A stretch of DNA of 64,000 bases from Valencia hispanica. Lineage: Eukaryota; Chordata; Actinopteri; Cyprinodontiformes; Valenciidae. The notes under the pieces were generated by a model, which was not told the origin of the DNA, made no database searches, and saw only the letters and a list, made by a program, of their open reading frames with translations. The DNA is taken from assembly GCA_963556495.2 (NCBI GenBank), contig OY747712.1, positions 30,834,235 through 30,898,234 on the forward strand, in the 5' to 3' direction. Both the position numbers and the translations under genes were made by a program. Below, in pieces: positions 26,783 through 39,075 of the stretch (its first letter is position 1; each line of letters begins with the position of its first letter).

Positions 26783-27073
26783 ATAAGTCGCTGCTTGAAA
26801 CCTGAAGGCCGCTTCATCTCCATTACATTCGCCCAGCCCTTCTTCAGAAAACGCCTCCTCGCCCGGACCGAGTACGACTGGTCAGTCAGACATGACAGTT
26901 ACGGAGAGGGCTTTGAGTATTTTGTGTATGTAATGACCAAAGGAGAGCAGCTCAGCCAGGAAGATGCAGCTCTGGAACAGAAGCTTCTGGAGGAACCCAA
27001 ATCCCAACCTGCCAGCAGTCCCACCCCTCAAGATGAAGAGAATAATGACTTCCTGTGCAATATTAACTTATGA
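26783..27073 (+). CDS. eef1akmt4: EEF1A lysine methyltransferase 4-like, last coding exon
   Basis: The only part of this gene seen. It encodes 96 residues, begins ISRCLKPEGRFISITFAQP and ends EENNDFLCNINL*. EEF1AKMT4 is a cytosolic class I SAM-dependent methyltransferase that methylates a lysine of translation factor eEF1A. This exon covers the last strands of the methyltransferase fold: the LKPxGRFISxT strand, then RTEYDWSVRHDSYGEGFEYFVYVMTKG and an acidic C-terminal tail ending DFL-x-x-I-x-L, as in the vertebrate protein as I recall it. The exon starts in phase 0 after TTCTCTTAG. A TTG at 26795 is not a start but an internal Leu codon. The SAM-binding motif I exons are not in recognisable form upstream. 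An annotator may name it by the neighbouring ECE2 locus. Confidence 0.88.
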   Translation: MSRCLKPEGRFISITFAQPFFRKRLLARTEYDWSVRHDSYGEGFEYFVYVMTKGEQLSQEDAALEQKLLEEPKSQPASSPTPQDEENNDFLCNINL

Positions 27074-27799
27074 TGTTACTGGAACGTAGACATTAATCTC
27101 AGGAATATTTTATGTCTTAGCCTTGAGAAGCAGAAGCTTTAGTGAAATAACAGATTTATCATTTTCTGCGTTAAAAATTATTTAAACATATTCTTATCTC
27201 AGTTTTTAGTATTTTAATATTCAAGCTTTTGTGAACTTTTATATATGCTATTGGTAAAAGAAAATGTTTATAGTTTGCAATTTCATGTGACTGATTAGGA
27301 CCTGCTTTTTGTACGATTTGATCAGATATTTTCAGGAATATTTTTTAGCAAAAAAAGGAAAGAAATTTGTAAAATAATCTCTTTCTTTTTTCTTTTTCTT
27401 TTTTGCTTGCTTAAAGTAACAAAATAATTCAACAGAATCTGACCAACTATGAACCAAATAGATGCCTTAAACATAGTTTTTGAGTTAGGGTCAGTAAAAA
27501 CTAAAACCACAGCCAAACAAACATGCAGCTTTAAGAGGAATAAAGTTTTCTTCCTGATGCAAATATTTCAGCTCTATTCCACAGATTGTCAACTAAAAGG
27601 AGCAAGTTGGGAAGAAACATGAGGCACTGGTATTAGATAAAAAAGAATAGGCCAGCATTCATAAAGTTAATAAAATTACTATAGTGTTGAAATTGTATGT
27701 CATCAACAATTCATTAGCTGTTATTATTAATGTATTCCAAGCTTATACATAGTTTATGATCATAGTAAATTATGGATAGTTTTCAAACCTTTAAAAAAT

Positions 27800-28240
27800 A
27801 GAAAAGTGTGCCATGGATGTGTATTCATCCCATTGACTCCAATACCCTAAAAGTGCAGAGATCCACAGCTTAGGTTGGAGAAACTATTGTCAGCACAACT
27901 ATTAGTTATGGAATTCACAAATCTGGCCTTTATAGAAGAGTGGCAAGAAGGCCATTTAAAGCTTGCCACAAACCATGTACTGGTCCCAGCAAATGTGTGG
28001 AAGAAGGTGACTTGGGTAGATCAAAATGTAACTTTATGGGCTATATGCAAATCTATGTGTGGCAGGAAAAATAACTCAAGCCATCAACCGGAAGAAATCA
28101 TCCCCACAATGAAACATGGTAAAATATAAAATATCAGAAAATTACTTTGAGGTTTTAACTGAATGAGGTGTAGAAAAGGTTCAAAAAGCATGAACACTCT
28201 CAAGTAATGAAAGTGCTGGAAAATACTAAGGAAAATAGCC
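27800..28240 (+). mobile_element. Tc1-like relic in the presumed 3' UTR
   Basis: Plus-strand fragments follow the Tc1 order: CAGCTTAGGTTGGAGAAACT (STAQVGE), CACAAATCTGGCCTTTATAG (IHKSGLYRRVA), the KACHKP segment, GTGTGGAAGAAGGTGACTTG (MWKKVLWSD) and CATCCCCACAATGAAACATG (IPTVKHG). Shifted and stopped. Confidence 0.8.
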
Positions 28241-29356
28241 ATCCAGCAGCGATGACATGGACCCAGTTATTTATGAATGTTTTAAAGGATGCTCCGGGAG
28301 TCGCTGGTTCTGCAGTGCAATTTGAGTTTATCACTTTCAAGCAATTTGCCAAACAAACCATCATGTCTCGATCCAACACACGAGAGCTGCACCATTCTGC
28401 ATGTTAAGAGGGTGTTAAACTTCATCAGTATGACTACCAGTGTACTCTACTCATCTGCGGCTGGTGTCTGCTTTATATTTTACAAAAAAGCTTCAAGGAG
28501 CTTCACGCCAGTTTCACACAGCTGTCAAACAGCATTTATGCAAATGCACTTGCACCTACAAGAAACGGCTCACCCTGCATGTTGTTTGTTCAAGACACAT
28601 GATACCAGGTGTCGGATCATGTGCTCTCCACTGCTTAAATATAGCCCATTAACGGCACACACAGCCATGCGTGCAGACAGGGAGCTGGACTTCTGACTGG
28701 AGGGAAGGGGATCACATTAATAAAGTAGAAATCATTTATTTTTAATTCTCCACTGAGATCTAATTAACGCCTATTTTTAAGACTTAGGAAAAAAAGATGT
28801 GATTTTTCTGAAGGCTCTTCTTTCTTCCTACAGTTTGCTGTTGGAGCATCATCACAGTTTGGTCAGCTTTAGCTCTGTTTAACAGAACAATCTCATAGTA
28901 TGCTCTACTTTTATTAGCTGGCATCTTCCCAAGCAAAGTACAGTTCTATGTATTTAATGGGCTAACTATATTAACATCTGAAATTATGTAAGATACTTTG
29001 TTCCAGACAAAGCTTTCTTTAATTTTTTAATGTAACTAGATGGAGCTTCTAATCAAGAGATCATGACGCTTTCAGTAACATCCAATGCTCTCTTTTCCAC
29101 TACGGAATGTAAACTAAATGCCTTATTAGCCAAAAAGACCTTTTTAAACTAAACTTGTTGCCTAATTTCTAATATTGCAATGCTGGCAGTATTGTTTCAA
29201 TTTGAGAGGCTAGAAACTGCATCATTTGTATTACCAACTGAGAATGTTTTTTTGGACTTAAAATCTGTTGACACCATTTACAGTTCTGTATAGACGCTTG
29301 TGTTGACTTTTTATGCTCAAACTGTTTCCAAGTTAACTGTTGACCTTATGTAAAGA
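28241..29356. other. Rest of the presumed 3' UTR, no feature
   Basis: ORFs at 28207-28407 and 28289-28696 have no recognised motif and are not supported. Confidence 0.35.
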
Positions 29357-29673
29357 AATAAAAACTTGTTTCAAAATGTTTCTTTGTGTTTCTTTGCATG
29401 AGTAAAATCTACAATTAGTGGTACATACAGTGTTGGCCAATTGTATTTGCACCCCTGGTAAAGATATTTAAAATATTTTAAAATAAATGTATTTTTTATT
29501 GCAATGCCCTAATCTTACTCTATAATTCTTAGAAAAAGGCTTTTTTTCTGCAGGATTTAGAAGAAGGTTGATTTTAACTGTTGTGCTGATTTGGACATAT
29601 GTTTTAGATAATTATCCCACTGAAACACCTGATGATGAATATTCTTACTATTCCTTTTATATCAGCGTTACCT

Positions 29674-30495
29674 CTAAGTGCTATGGCCAAGGGTTCTATT
29701 GTTAGAGCAAAAAAAAAGTGGGGACAATGGGCAGCCTTGTCTAGTGCCCCGTTGGAGCTGAAAAAAATTTGAAGGATTATTATTTGTGCGCACTGCTGCT
29801 AAAGGTAGTGAATAGAGGATTTCAATCCAGCGGATACATTTCTGTCCAAAACCAAAACAACCCAGGGTATAGAAAAGATAATCCCACTCCACCCAGTCAA
29901 AGGCCTTTTCAGCATCAAATGCTATTATAACCTCAGTAGCCTCGGGCGGGGTGGGACAATACAAAATATTTAAAAGCCTGCGTATATTTGAAGATAACTG
30001 ACGATGTTTGATAAATCCGGTCTGATCATCTGAGATCAGTGAAGGCACAACAGTTTCTAAATGTTGAGCAAGCATTTTTGCAAGTATTTTACTATCTACA
30101 TTTAGTAGCGAGATAGGACGGTAAGAGCCACATTCCAATGGATTCTTTTCTTTTTTTAGAATAAGGGAGATTGTCGCCTGTCGCATTGTCTGTGGAAGCC
30201 TGCCAGACACAAAGGATTCCTGATACACAGATAGCAGAATTGGAGATAACTCCTGAATGAACTTTTTAAAAAATTCATTGGGGAATCCATCCGGGCCTGG
30301 ACTCCTACCATTTTGCATAGATTTCACAGCTGTTGAGAGTTCTAACTCTGTAAACGGCTTGTCTAAGTCATCTGCAATTTGGACCTCAACAGTTGCCATA
30401 CTTAACTTATCAAAAAAAGATTTAAATAAATTGGGATCTTTCATGGATTCGGATGTATACAATGAAGAGTAAAGCTTGTGAAAGATCTGATTCAT
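29674..30495 (-). pseudogene. L1-type reverse transcriptase fragment (273 aa open)
   Basis: RT fingers and palm up to motif B, open over 273 codons. Motif A (AFDAEKAFDWVEW) carries its catalytic Asp; motif C is missing. The frame is lost near 29700, after which another frame continues LTIEPLAIALRGNADIKG. Not functional. Confidence 0.9.
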
Positions 30496-30815
30496 TTGAG
30501 AATGATTTGTGTGCTATAAGCCGGCCTCATCTTTTATTTCAGGAATACACTGAGCAGCCATCTTTTGGCGCAGTTGTTGAGCGAGAATACGATCTTTTCA
30601 CCGTGTTCATAAGTCTTATGACGGGGTTTATTTATTAAATTTACAATATGTTTGGTTGACAGAAGGTTAAACTCAGTTTGAAGCATTAGTCGCTGCTTTA
30701 ACAAATCCTGCGAAGGGGAATTAGCTATCAATGTATACATTTTTATTAGGTCCTCTGTCAATCTCTTTAGATTTTCCCGTTGGATTTTGTTTTTTTTGGC
30801 ACAGTATGATATAAC

Positions 30816-31706
30816 TTATCCCCGAATATATGCTTTCAAGGCTTCCCATATTGTAAGGTTTGACATACACGGTGTCCTATTATTTTCCAGAAATAATGTT
30901 ATTTCAGATTTAACAAATTTTACAAAATGATCATCTGCAAGCCATTGAGTATTCAGGCGCCAAGGGTGATACAAGGCTTGTGAAACAGGTATCTGTAACG
31001 TTAAGGACATTGGAGCATGGTATGAAATTACTATCGTGTTGTAATCACATTGGGTAATAAGAGGAATTAGATTTTTATCTATAAAAAAATAATCCATCCT
31101 TGAATAGGTTTTATGGACTGAGGAAAAGAAAGAGTATGATCTGGAACTAGGGTTTAGAAAACGGCAGACATGACAAACCCCAAATGTACGAAGAAACGAT
31201 TGTACTGTCTGCGCCGATTTAGATGAGGGCAGAGGATTGGGTGAACTGCGGTCCAAAGCGGAAAAGCAGCAATTAAAATCTCCTGCTAGAAGAAGATGGT
31301 GCGAATCCATATCAGGAATCCGAGAAAAGAAGTTGGTAAAAAATGCATGATCATCCCAGTTGGGCGCATAAAGATGAGCTAAAATAACTGGAGTTTCATA
31401 CAATTTACCTGTTACTATAATAAATCTACCTGAGGGATCTGCCACCATTTTAGACATAGTAAATGGAATACTTTTATGAACTAGGATGGCAGTTCCTCTG
31501 GACTTACTATTAAAATTGGAGTGAAATGATTGACCTATCCATCCTCCTTGTAATCTACAATGATCAACTGTGTGTAAATATGTTTCTTTATTCACCTTTA
31601 GTTTGTTGAGGTGTGTAAGTACCTTCTTACGTTTCACAGGGTGATTTATACCTTTAACATTCCAGCTTACTAAGTTTACTTGACAACCTAGAGCTCCTTT
31701 TAACAA
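30816..31706 (-). pseudogene. L1-type APE endonuclease fragment (296 aa open)
   Basis: Starts MLKGALGCQVNLVSWNVKGI and spans the whole endonuclease domain. Residues in the N, E and D (GDFN) motifs are in place; the last motif is VISYHAPMSL instead of xxSDHAPxxx. One substitution (GAT to TAT) would explain this. Open over 296 codons, so decay is moderate. Confidence 0.9.
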
Positions 31707-31710
31707 CCAT

Positions 31711-33732
31711 TATTTGGGTTCAGTAAGATAGCACGTAAAACATTAGATCTTGGTAAATAAAACAAAGAAAGGCCTTTCAGCAAGTAAATACACATACATA
31801 CGAAGAATACTGGTGCAGTGCCCCTCCCATTGTCACCAATTATGAGAACGTCTGATGATGACTATTCTACCAGAGTTATAATTTAAATGTCCTGGTTTTA
31901 AAAAGAGTCCATGATGCCAATGCATTCTTATCGCATTAATGGTAATGAGATGGTTTTCCACATAGTAATTCATTGTTTTATGCCAGATACTGAACTGGAG
32001 TGTTTGTTTCAGAAAAGCTCCATATCAGTTTCATCTAACGAAAACACACAGTTCCAGTGAAAGTCCAAGTAAAGTTTAGCTAACACATGTTTAATAATGG
32101 AAACACAAAAAGGTTTTTTTTGTTTTACTTTCACATCAGTCTCAACCAGATGGCTTGTGGATAGTGTACACTGGTTTATATGTTTTTAACATTAAGCCTT
32201 GAAGATTTCTTTTACCCCCGCCTCCACCACCACCATTCTGCTTGTTGCATTTGGTGCCAAAATAAATGTGGGTTACTGTTCAGTCTTGTGACTGGTGGCG
32301 AAAAGAAATTGGGCTTTGTTTCAGACTGTATTTATAACGGGAAACAAAAAGTTTTAGATTAATAAGTAGAAGTTTACAAAAACTCGCTACTTAAAGAGCT
32401 AAAATATTTTGCTATTGCTGGTTTTGTTAAAACAATTACTTCTTGTTTGAGATCATCTTTTTACTCAAATTACAGGTTCAGTTTCTATATTTAGTGTGAA
32501 GTTGTGCCCTGCAATAGATTTTTACATATCTTTCCCAGGGGTACCAAGAAATGTGGCCAGTATTCTATCTCTTATGTTATTAACCTCTGCTTTTATGATA
32601 TGTACACACTTGCACAGCTGTGCTTATAGCATGTTGGAAAGTTGTCTGGCTAACAACTGGCTTCCATGGTGACAAAAGGGGTGTAATGGCGTAGCTACCT
32701 AAGCAGGATGGTTCAGAAACAGTCTGGAATCTATCTGACCTGGACAACAGGGAGTGTGCTTATGTAAGTCCAAAATGGCCACAGCTTTTATATCGACTAG
32801 AGGGGCTTCAGCAGCACTGCTGCACTGGGACGTAAAAACATTTGATGGATTCATTACCCTGTGGATGAAGGGAGGCTGGATATGTCTGCACACAATGAGA
32901 GGTGTCCTACTCTGTTTTTTAACGCCCCTGAGCGCTGACACTTTCCTTTAGTTTCATCTTATCTCAGTTTGTGCTCTGAGCTTATATGAAAGGATTAAAA
33001 ATGAGAAGTGTTTTACATTAGGTTTCCAGCTGCCTCGGAGGGACTGATTGATGTGCAGTGACAGAGACCCTACTGTGAGATTTAACTTGCCTGGACTTAG
33101 GTTATATAACCACAGAGCAAAACACAAGCCTCACACGGGAGAGGTTAGCCATTGTTTAAATACAAATCCTGTCTTTCAGATGCTCATTCATTTTTCTCTC
33201 ACCTGATCCCAAGTCATTAACTTTTTTTCCATCATGGGCTTTTTTATAGGTGAGAAAACAGAGCTTAGACTTTTCCTGTCTCTCCCAATGCTAATTGTCC
33301 TCCATACTCTGTTGCCCACAGCAGTAATCTATTGCATGCTCAGTGCTTCTCTCTCTCTCTATTTAACTTTTTCAATCACTGCTCTTCTCGAGCACCACAG
33401 CCACCCTGTTCTCTGGGAGCATCTTTTTGCCCTCAGTGATTTGTTTTATGGGTGTTATGTGGCAGATCATGTGACTCAAAAGGTCAACTGTATGCTTTTA
33501 TAAATATGCCGAGAGCTCATTCTGCTCAATTTGTGTTTGAACCGAGTCACGACAGCTCTTTTGCATCCCTCTGAACTGTCAGCTCCCTGCAGCAGTAATC
33601 ATTAACTGTTGTTCTTAAGAGAAATTTTCACATGCGTTCGTTGCCATTTTATAGTCTTTGAAAATTGGACTCCATTTTCACTACAGCATTATTGAAAAGT
33701 TAACATGGGGCTTTTAAAAGTACATTCTTTGC
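31711..33732. other. Unique sequence, no gene seen
   Basis: No recognised exon or repeat. Short ORFs at 32180-32362, 32754-32951 and 33234-33503 lack motifs. Confidence 0.4.
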
Positions 33733-33883
<151 letters not shown>

Positions 33884-34029
33884 TGTGCTTTTTTGTCTCA
33901 CATAATTTTTTTATCATCAAACAGTTTTTACATCTGTCAATGATAACTGGAATAAATAGAAAATGCTGTTTTTCAAGTGAAAAACAGCAAAGTGAAAACG
34001 ATTACTGTCAGAATGAAGAAATCTTTTAA

Positions 34030-35640
34030 GTAGAACCTTTCTGACAACACCATTTTAGTTTGTGGTTTTGTATCGTCCACCAGGCCCTTACTCTCAATTC
34101 TTAGATCAGATCTCACAATTTGTATCTAATTTAGTTGTAAATACCGATAAGGTCATTATAGTGGGGGATTTCAATATTCACGTGGGTACTGAAAGTGATA
34201 GCCTCAATGCAGCCTTTAATGCCATCTTAGACTCAATTGGGTTTACTCAAAAAGTACAGGGACCCACCCACTCAGGTCAACACGCTTTGGACCTTATACT
34301 GACATACTGGATTGAGTGTGAGGAAATAACAGTCCACCCACATAACCAAGTTCTGTCTGACCATTTTTTGATAACTTTTGAATTCACTTTAACTGACCAT
34401 CTTAAACCTGAGAGAAAATGTCATTATAGTAGAGCTTTATCAGACAAGGCTGTAAGAAGTTTTAAAGAATCTATTTCATTGTTACTTTCCTCAGTCTCTT
34501 GGAGTGACACAATGGAGGGCAGCAATTCCATCTTTAACCTTTCAGAAATTGATGGTCTGGTTCATAGCGTTACTTCCTCATTGCGTTTGGCATTAGATAG
34601 TGTAGCCCCCTTAAAAAAGAAAGTGATTAGCCATAGGAGGCTGACTCCTTGGTTTAATGCAGAGCTGCATACTTTAAAGCAGAATACTAGGAAAGTGGAG
34701 AGTAAATGGCGCTCTACACACCTAGAGGATTCCAGTTAAACCTGGAAAAACAGTCTACAGCTGCATAAAAATACCCTTTGACAAGCTAGAACAGCATATT
34801 TTTCATCATTAATAGAGGCAAATAAGAACAATCACAGGTTTCTTTTTAGTACAGTTGCCAAACTTACACAGAGTCATAGCTCTGTTGAGCCAAGTATTCC
34901 CCCAGTTCTTAGTAGTGATAACTTCAATAAAATTAATTCTATTAAAAATGAAATCATTGGCATCCTCCCAAACATGACTAGTTCTCTCTCAGTAAGTGAG
35001 GCAGCATCAGAGAGAAGAACCTCATTTGTGTTTGGATTGTTTTGATCCAGTCAAGCTTTCGGTATTATCAAAAATATTAGCCTAATCTAAACTTTCGACT
35101 TGTATGTTGGACCCAATCCCAACCAAATTATTTAAGGAAGCGTTCCCTTTGGTTCCTGGCCCCATTTTAGATATAATGAATCTATCCTTAGAAAACAGAT
35201 ATGTACCGCAAGAATGTAAGGTGGCTGTTATTAAACCTTTACTTAAGAAACCTTTCTTCGATCAAGATGACTTAGTGAATTACAAACCTATATCTAACCT
35301 TCTTTTCTTATCCCAAATCCTTGAGAAAATAGTTGCTAATCATGTATCTGAGCATCTAAACAGTAACGACCTGTTTGAAGAGTTTCAGTCAGGTTTTAGA
35401 GCTCATCATAGCACTGAAACAGCACTGGTGAAGGTTACTAATGATATTCTTATGGGCTCTGATAATGGACTTGTGACTGTTCTGGTCTTGCTAGATCTCA
35501 GTGCTGCTTTTGACACAGTCGATCATAATATTCTCTTAGAAAGGCTTGAACATGTTGCAGGGATCAGAGGAACAGCACTAGGCTGGTTTAAATCATATTT
35601 GTCCGACAGAGACCAGTTTATTCATGTAAATGACCAATCC

Positions 35641-35735
<95 letters not shown>

Positions 35736-36155
35736 TATATAAATTTATATATATATATATTCTTTAATATAGAAAGTACTCTTACATCAGTTCTTTTTGT
35801 TCTTTCTGTGTTTCTGCTCTGTCTTCTCGAAACACCAGACAATTGTGGCAGATGGTTGATGTACTGAGCCAGGTTTTGCTGGAGGTTTCTTCCTGTTAAA
35901 GGGGAGTTTTTCCTCTCCACTGTCGCTACATGCTTGCTGAGTATGAGGGATTGCTGTGGTTGAAGTCTGCATGAACAGGGCACAACCTCAAGTCATTGTC
36001 ACAATGCAATCTGCTCAGATTCCTTAAATAGAAAACTAACTAAAACTGATTAGAATGTTTGTATGATTGTATTGAAATTACTTTTCTTATAAAGTACCTT
36101 GAGATGACATCTGTTATGAATCTGCGCAGTATAAATAAACTGAATTTAAATTAAT
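34030..36155 (+). mobile_element. L2-clade LINE with internal deletion filled by a TA repeat
   Basis: The endonuclease C-terminal half plus linker (34062-34739: YRPPGPYSQFLDQISQFVSN, VIIVGDFNIHVG, LSDHFLITFEF) is followed by the RT N-terminal half (35104-35640: LDPIPTKLFKEAFP, FQSGFRAHHSTETALVKVTND, LLDLSAAFDTVDH). Coding homology stops at 35640 where a (TA)n tract starts, and resumes after it with the family's 3' UTR (TGTGGCAGATGGTTGATGTA, AAAGGGGAGTTTTTCCTCTC, ending ATAAATAAACTGAATTTAAA). RT motifs B and C are missing. GDFN, SDH and motif A (AAFDTVDH) are intact. Confidence 0.92.
35645..35760. repeat. (TA)n microsatellite
   Basis: About 110 bp of alternating TA with a short ACACATA interruption near 35727 and an AAATTT near 35742. 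It sits exactly at the deletion point of the L2 element. Confidence 0.97.
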
Positions 36156-36179
36156 TAAACATAAAGGAGGCCAAAAGAT

Positions 36180-36645
36180 CTGAAAAAAAACAAGACATCA
36201 CACCCAAATCTAAAGAAATTCAAGGGCAGACGAGAAAAAAACTCATAGTCTATTACTCAAGACTTAAAAAGTGATTTCTGAGGGTTTAGGTCTTCAGTGT
36301 ACTGCTGTGAGTTTGATTATCCACAAATGGAGAAGACTAAAGCTCTGTAGGCCTCACTTGCCTCACTTTAGTAAGTGTTCGTGATTCAACTAAACCTGGC
36401 ATCCTTGGAAGACTGTCAAAGCAAAACCATGGCTGACCAAAAGGAACACAAAAGCTGCCGATGCATATTAACATCGTTGTGATCCCCAAGACAAACCAAA
36501 GTGGAGCTTTCTGGATAGTTGTGCATTCCATTGTATCTGGTGTATACGTATCTAACATAGCATTTAAGAAAAAGAACATAATCCCTGCCGTCAAACGTGG
36601 TGGTCAGGGAATGCTTTACAGCTTCAGTATCACAGGTTTTTACGG
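36180..36645 (+). mobile_element. Tc1-like relic
   Basis: Plus-strand order of a Tc1-like transposase: TTGATTATCCACAAATGGAG (VxLIIHKWR), CACTTTAGTAAGTGTTCGTG, CATCCTTGGAAGACTGTCAA, CAAAAGGAACACAAAAGCTG (TKRN), CCCCAAGACAAACCAAAGTG, GTGGAGCTTTCTGGATAG (VELSG) and CCTGCCGTCAAACGTGGTGG (IPAVKRGG). Several stops. It begins right after the L2 tail at 36155. Confidence 0.85.
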
Positions 36646-37438
36646 TTCTTCTGTTGGTCAAGCAGAGGTATCACCAACCTTTACAATCCACAGATATATT
36701 ATTAATCTTAAATTTTGTTATATAGAAATCCTTCATATAATTTTGATTATAAAATTAAGTAACCACATCACTTCTGTTTTTTTTTTTGAAGGCATCAAAC
36801 AAAACAAGGTCAACTGAGTTCTTTCCATTTTTATGAAAAATGACAAAATACAAAGCCCAAAGAAATAAAGCTTATAGTTTCAATTTAAAAACACAAAATG
36901 GTTCCCTTGTGGCAACAGAAAAAATTGTGGCCGATTATTGATTTTGTAAATGTTCCAACCAAGCAATACTGATCTTAACTGATTCCAATTTCCCTCTAAG
37001 AACTATAGTCTGTTAAATATACAAAAAAAAATCCTAGAAAGTTATTATTCATTTGTACTGCTTTTGAATTTATTTGAAGACCTAAAACTGAAACACTACT
37101 AGAGTATTGTATATGTATATAGCATTTACTTGGTGCACAAAAATATCTGATTATTAGGGTGTGATCAGCCAATCATAGCCGTTAAATCATAGTGTAAAAT
37201 CTATAAATTTCAAAAATGACCGGATTAACCAGGTGATTTCTCTGTGAATCCCTGCTCGTTTGTGCATTTAGTGTCATTCTGTTGTAAAAACTCTTTGCAG
37301 ATACTGCATTATATCTAAAAGAGGAAATGCTTTAAAATTGTATTTTCTATTGCCTTTATATTTAAGACAACTTCTTATTCCTCTATCATTTTTGCTAAAA
37401 ATTATTAGAATCTAATAGAGCACGGGGGGCACTGCAGG
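36646..37438. other. AT-rich unique sequence, no gene seen
   Basis: Nothing recognisable apart from short homopolymer runs. Confidence 0.4.
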
Positions 37439-37446
37439 CTCTAGAC

Positions 37447-37784
37447 CAATGGTTCCCAAATTTTTCAATTTCTCACAAACATAATAAATATGTAAGAGGG
37501 TCATGACCCCAACTCTTGGTTGAGAATACAAACATTTTTGCCGGGTCAGGTAAAAAGTGGTAAAATGACAACAGAATCAGGACCATCAATCAGTATAATA
37601 ATTTTTTGCTTATATTTATTTTTCTATCTTGTTTTTTTTAATCTTTTACAGCATTTCTACCATGCAAACACTTTCTCATCATCATTTTGGTACTGAGGTT
37701 AATTTCTGAAGAGGCCCTTGTGACCCCAGACTTACATACCCGTGACCCCAATTGGGGTCCTGACCCTAACTTTGGGAACTACTG
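37447..37784. mobile_element. hAT-like non-autonomous element (MITE), 338 bp
   Basis: The ends are CAATGGTTCCCAAA and TTTGGGAACTACTG, imperfect inverted repeats of the hAT CAGTGGTTCCCAA type. Flanking octamers CTCTAGAC (37439-37446) and CCCTAGAC (37785-37792) match at 7 of 8, the expected hAT duplication length. The inside has a second inverted motif (GGGTCATGACCCC and GACCCCAATTGGGGTC). No coding. Confidence 0.88.
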
Positions 37785-37792
37785 CCCTAGAC

Positions 37793-38889
37793 TAGACCCA
37801 CTGGTTCAGAAACATTTATTTACTGGCATTATGAGATAAAAACTCAGTGATTCCCATCATAATGAAAGTTAAATCTTTTCAAAAGCTCTTAAGTAGTTCT
37901 AGTAGTCCTAGATGAAAAATCATCTTTGCAAGTATGATTAAAATTTTCCTCAAGCAAATTGTTATCATTACACTAGATGCATTGCGGGAAAAGACAAACA
38001 GTGTGTATCTATCCATGTCTCCTGAGGCTGCACAATGGCATAATACTGTATATTGAATAGCGGACTTATGTAACAAGAGGAGGAATATTAATGGATGTCC
38101 ACTCAGGATGGATGGAAAGTAGTGTTTTGCATATTTGAGCGATGACACCAGAGGTTGTAGCGACTATTGCAGTGGTCTGTCTCTGCTTTGATTTGGGATT
38201 CGCTCTGTTTTAAACCCTATGTGTGGCATCTTCATCAGGCTCATCTCCATCCAGTCTGCCTGTGGTTACGGAGCGGGCTGTTTTTTTGGGAGGCACGCAC
38301 AGCATGTTTGTGTTGACCCCAACATGATTCACACACCCAGACAATCTGCCAGACTCCCATCTCTTTTAAAGAATCTGTATGCTTTTATTTTTTTCAGCAA
38401 ATATTATTCGAATGAACAAAAAGTAACACAGATTTTTTTTTATTCATTTATTTTTTTAAACACATTGTTGGTCCTCAAAATTGATAGACAGGAGAGGTTT
38501 CCCGAATAATAGAACGCCTTTAGTGAGTCTGCGTCTGTTTCAACATAGACATTATCTATTCACAAAATAATGGTTTTTATTTTCTTAAATTCTAATTATG
38601 CAATAGAACCTCTTAGTTTTAAAATGTGGATACTGGAACATACTTAAATCAATAGCTCTGTGTTTTGATCTCTAGAGTTGGCTATAGTGATTTTAAAATT
38701 CACACAAACTCCTTTAAATAAACAAGAACCAGAAATTGCAGTATGTACACTAATGCCTAAACTTTTATGAACCCTTAATATGTTTTAATAATGGCATAAG
38801 ACATAATTAGATTGTATAGCAAGTACTGAAAGTTGAGATAGAGAAGCCATCCTTTTCCCCTACTTCAATTCATTTTATAGGGATTTTAC
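37793..38889. other. Unique sequence, no gene seen
   Basis: Ordinary AT-rich sequence. Short ORFs (37879-38148 minus, 38219-38509 plus) have no recognised motif. Confidence 0.4.
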
Positions 38890-39075
38890 TCCATCCATCC
38901 ATCCATCCATCCATCCATCCATCCATCCATCCATCCATCCATCCATCCATCCATCTATCCATCTTCTTCCACTTATCCGGGGTCGGGTCGCAGAGGCAGC
39001 AGCTTAAGCAAAGAGACCCATACTTCTCTCTCCCCATCCACTTGGGCCAGCTCTTCTGGAGGAATCCCAAGGGAT
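38890..39075 (-). mobile_element. Rex3 (RTE-clade) LINE 3' end with its tetranucleotide tail
   Basis: On the minus strand a Rex3-type C-terminal end reads [21 protein letters not shown] and runs directly into (GATG)n, seen here as (ATCC)n at 38890-38962. Rex3 elements are known to end in GATG repeats. Only about 190 bp is present, so it is strongly 5' truncated. Confidence 0.82.

Larger units (their letters stand above)
27074..29380 (+). other. Probable 3' UTR of the EEF1AKMT4-like gene
   Basis: AT-rich sequence after the stop codon. Two AATAAA signals stand out, at 27539-27544 and 29357-29362. The second is followed 18 bp later by a T/GT-rich stretch (TTTCTTTGTGTTTCTTTG), the usual arrangement of a cleavage site, so the longest transcript may end near 29380. 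A Tc1 relic lies inside at 27800-28240. Confidence 0.5.
29640..31710 (-). mobile_element. L1/Tx1-type LINE, 3' truncated
   Basis: Minus-strand element read from 31710 down: APE endonuclease (31706-30816), linker (about 30815-30496) and RT (30495-29674), ending near 29640 just after motif B, so the YxDD region and C-terminus are absent. In the endonuclease, SWNVKGIN, KETYL and GDFN are present, but the final SDH motif reads SYH, which removes a catalytic Asp. RT keeps PGPDGFPNEFFKKF, SYRPISLLNVDSKILAKMLAQ, DQTGFIKHRQ, FDAEKAFDWVEW and GTRQGCPLSPL. A 3' truncation is unusual for target-primed insertions and suggests later deletion. It is clearly a different copy from 311-6698. Confidence 0.92.

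Noticed and set aside
26795..26797. A TTG start for the EEF1AKMT4 ORF
   Set aside because: The frame is open upstream to a splice acceptor at 26781-26782; TTG is an internal Leu codon.
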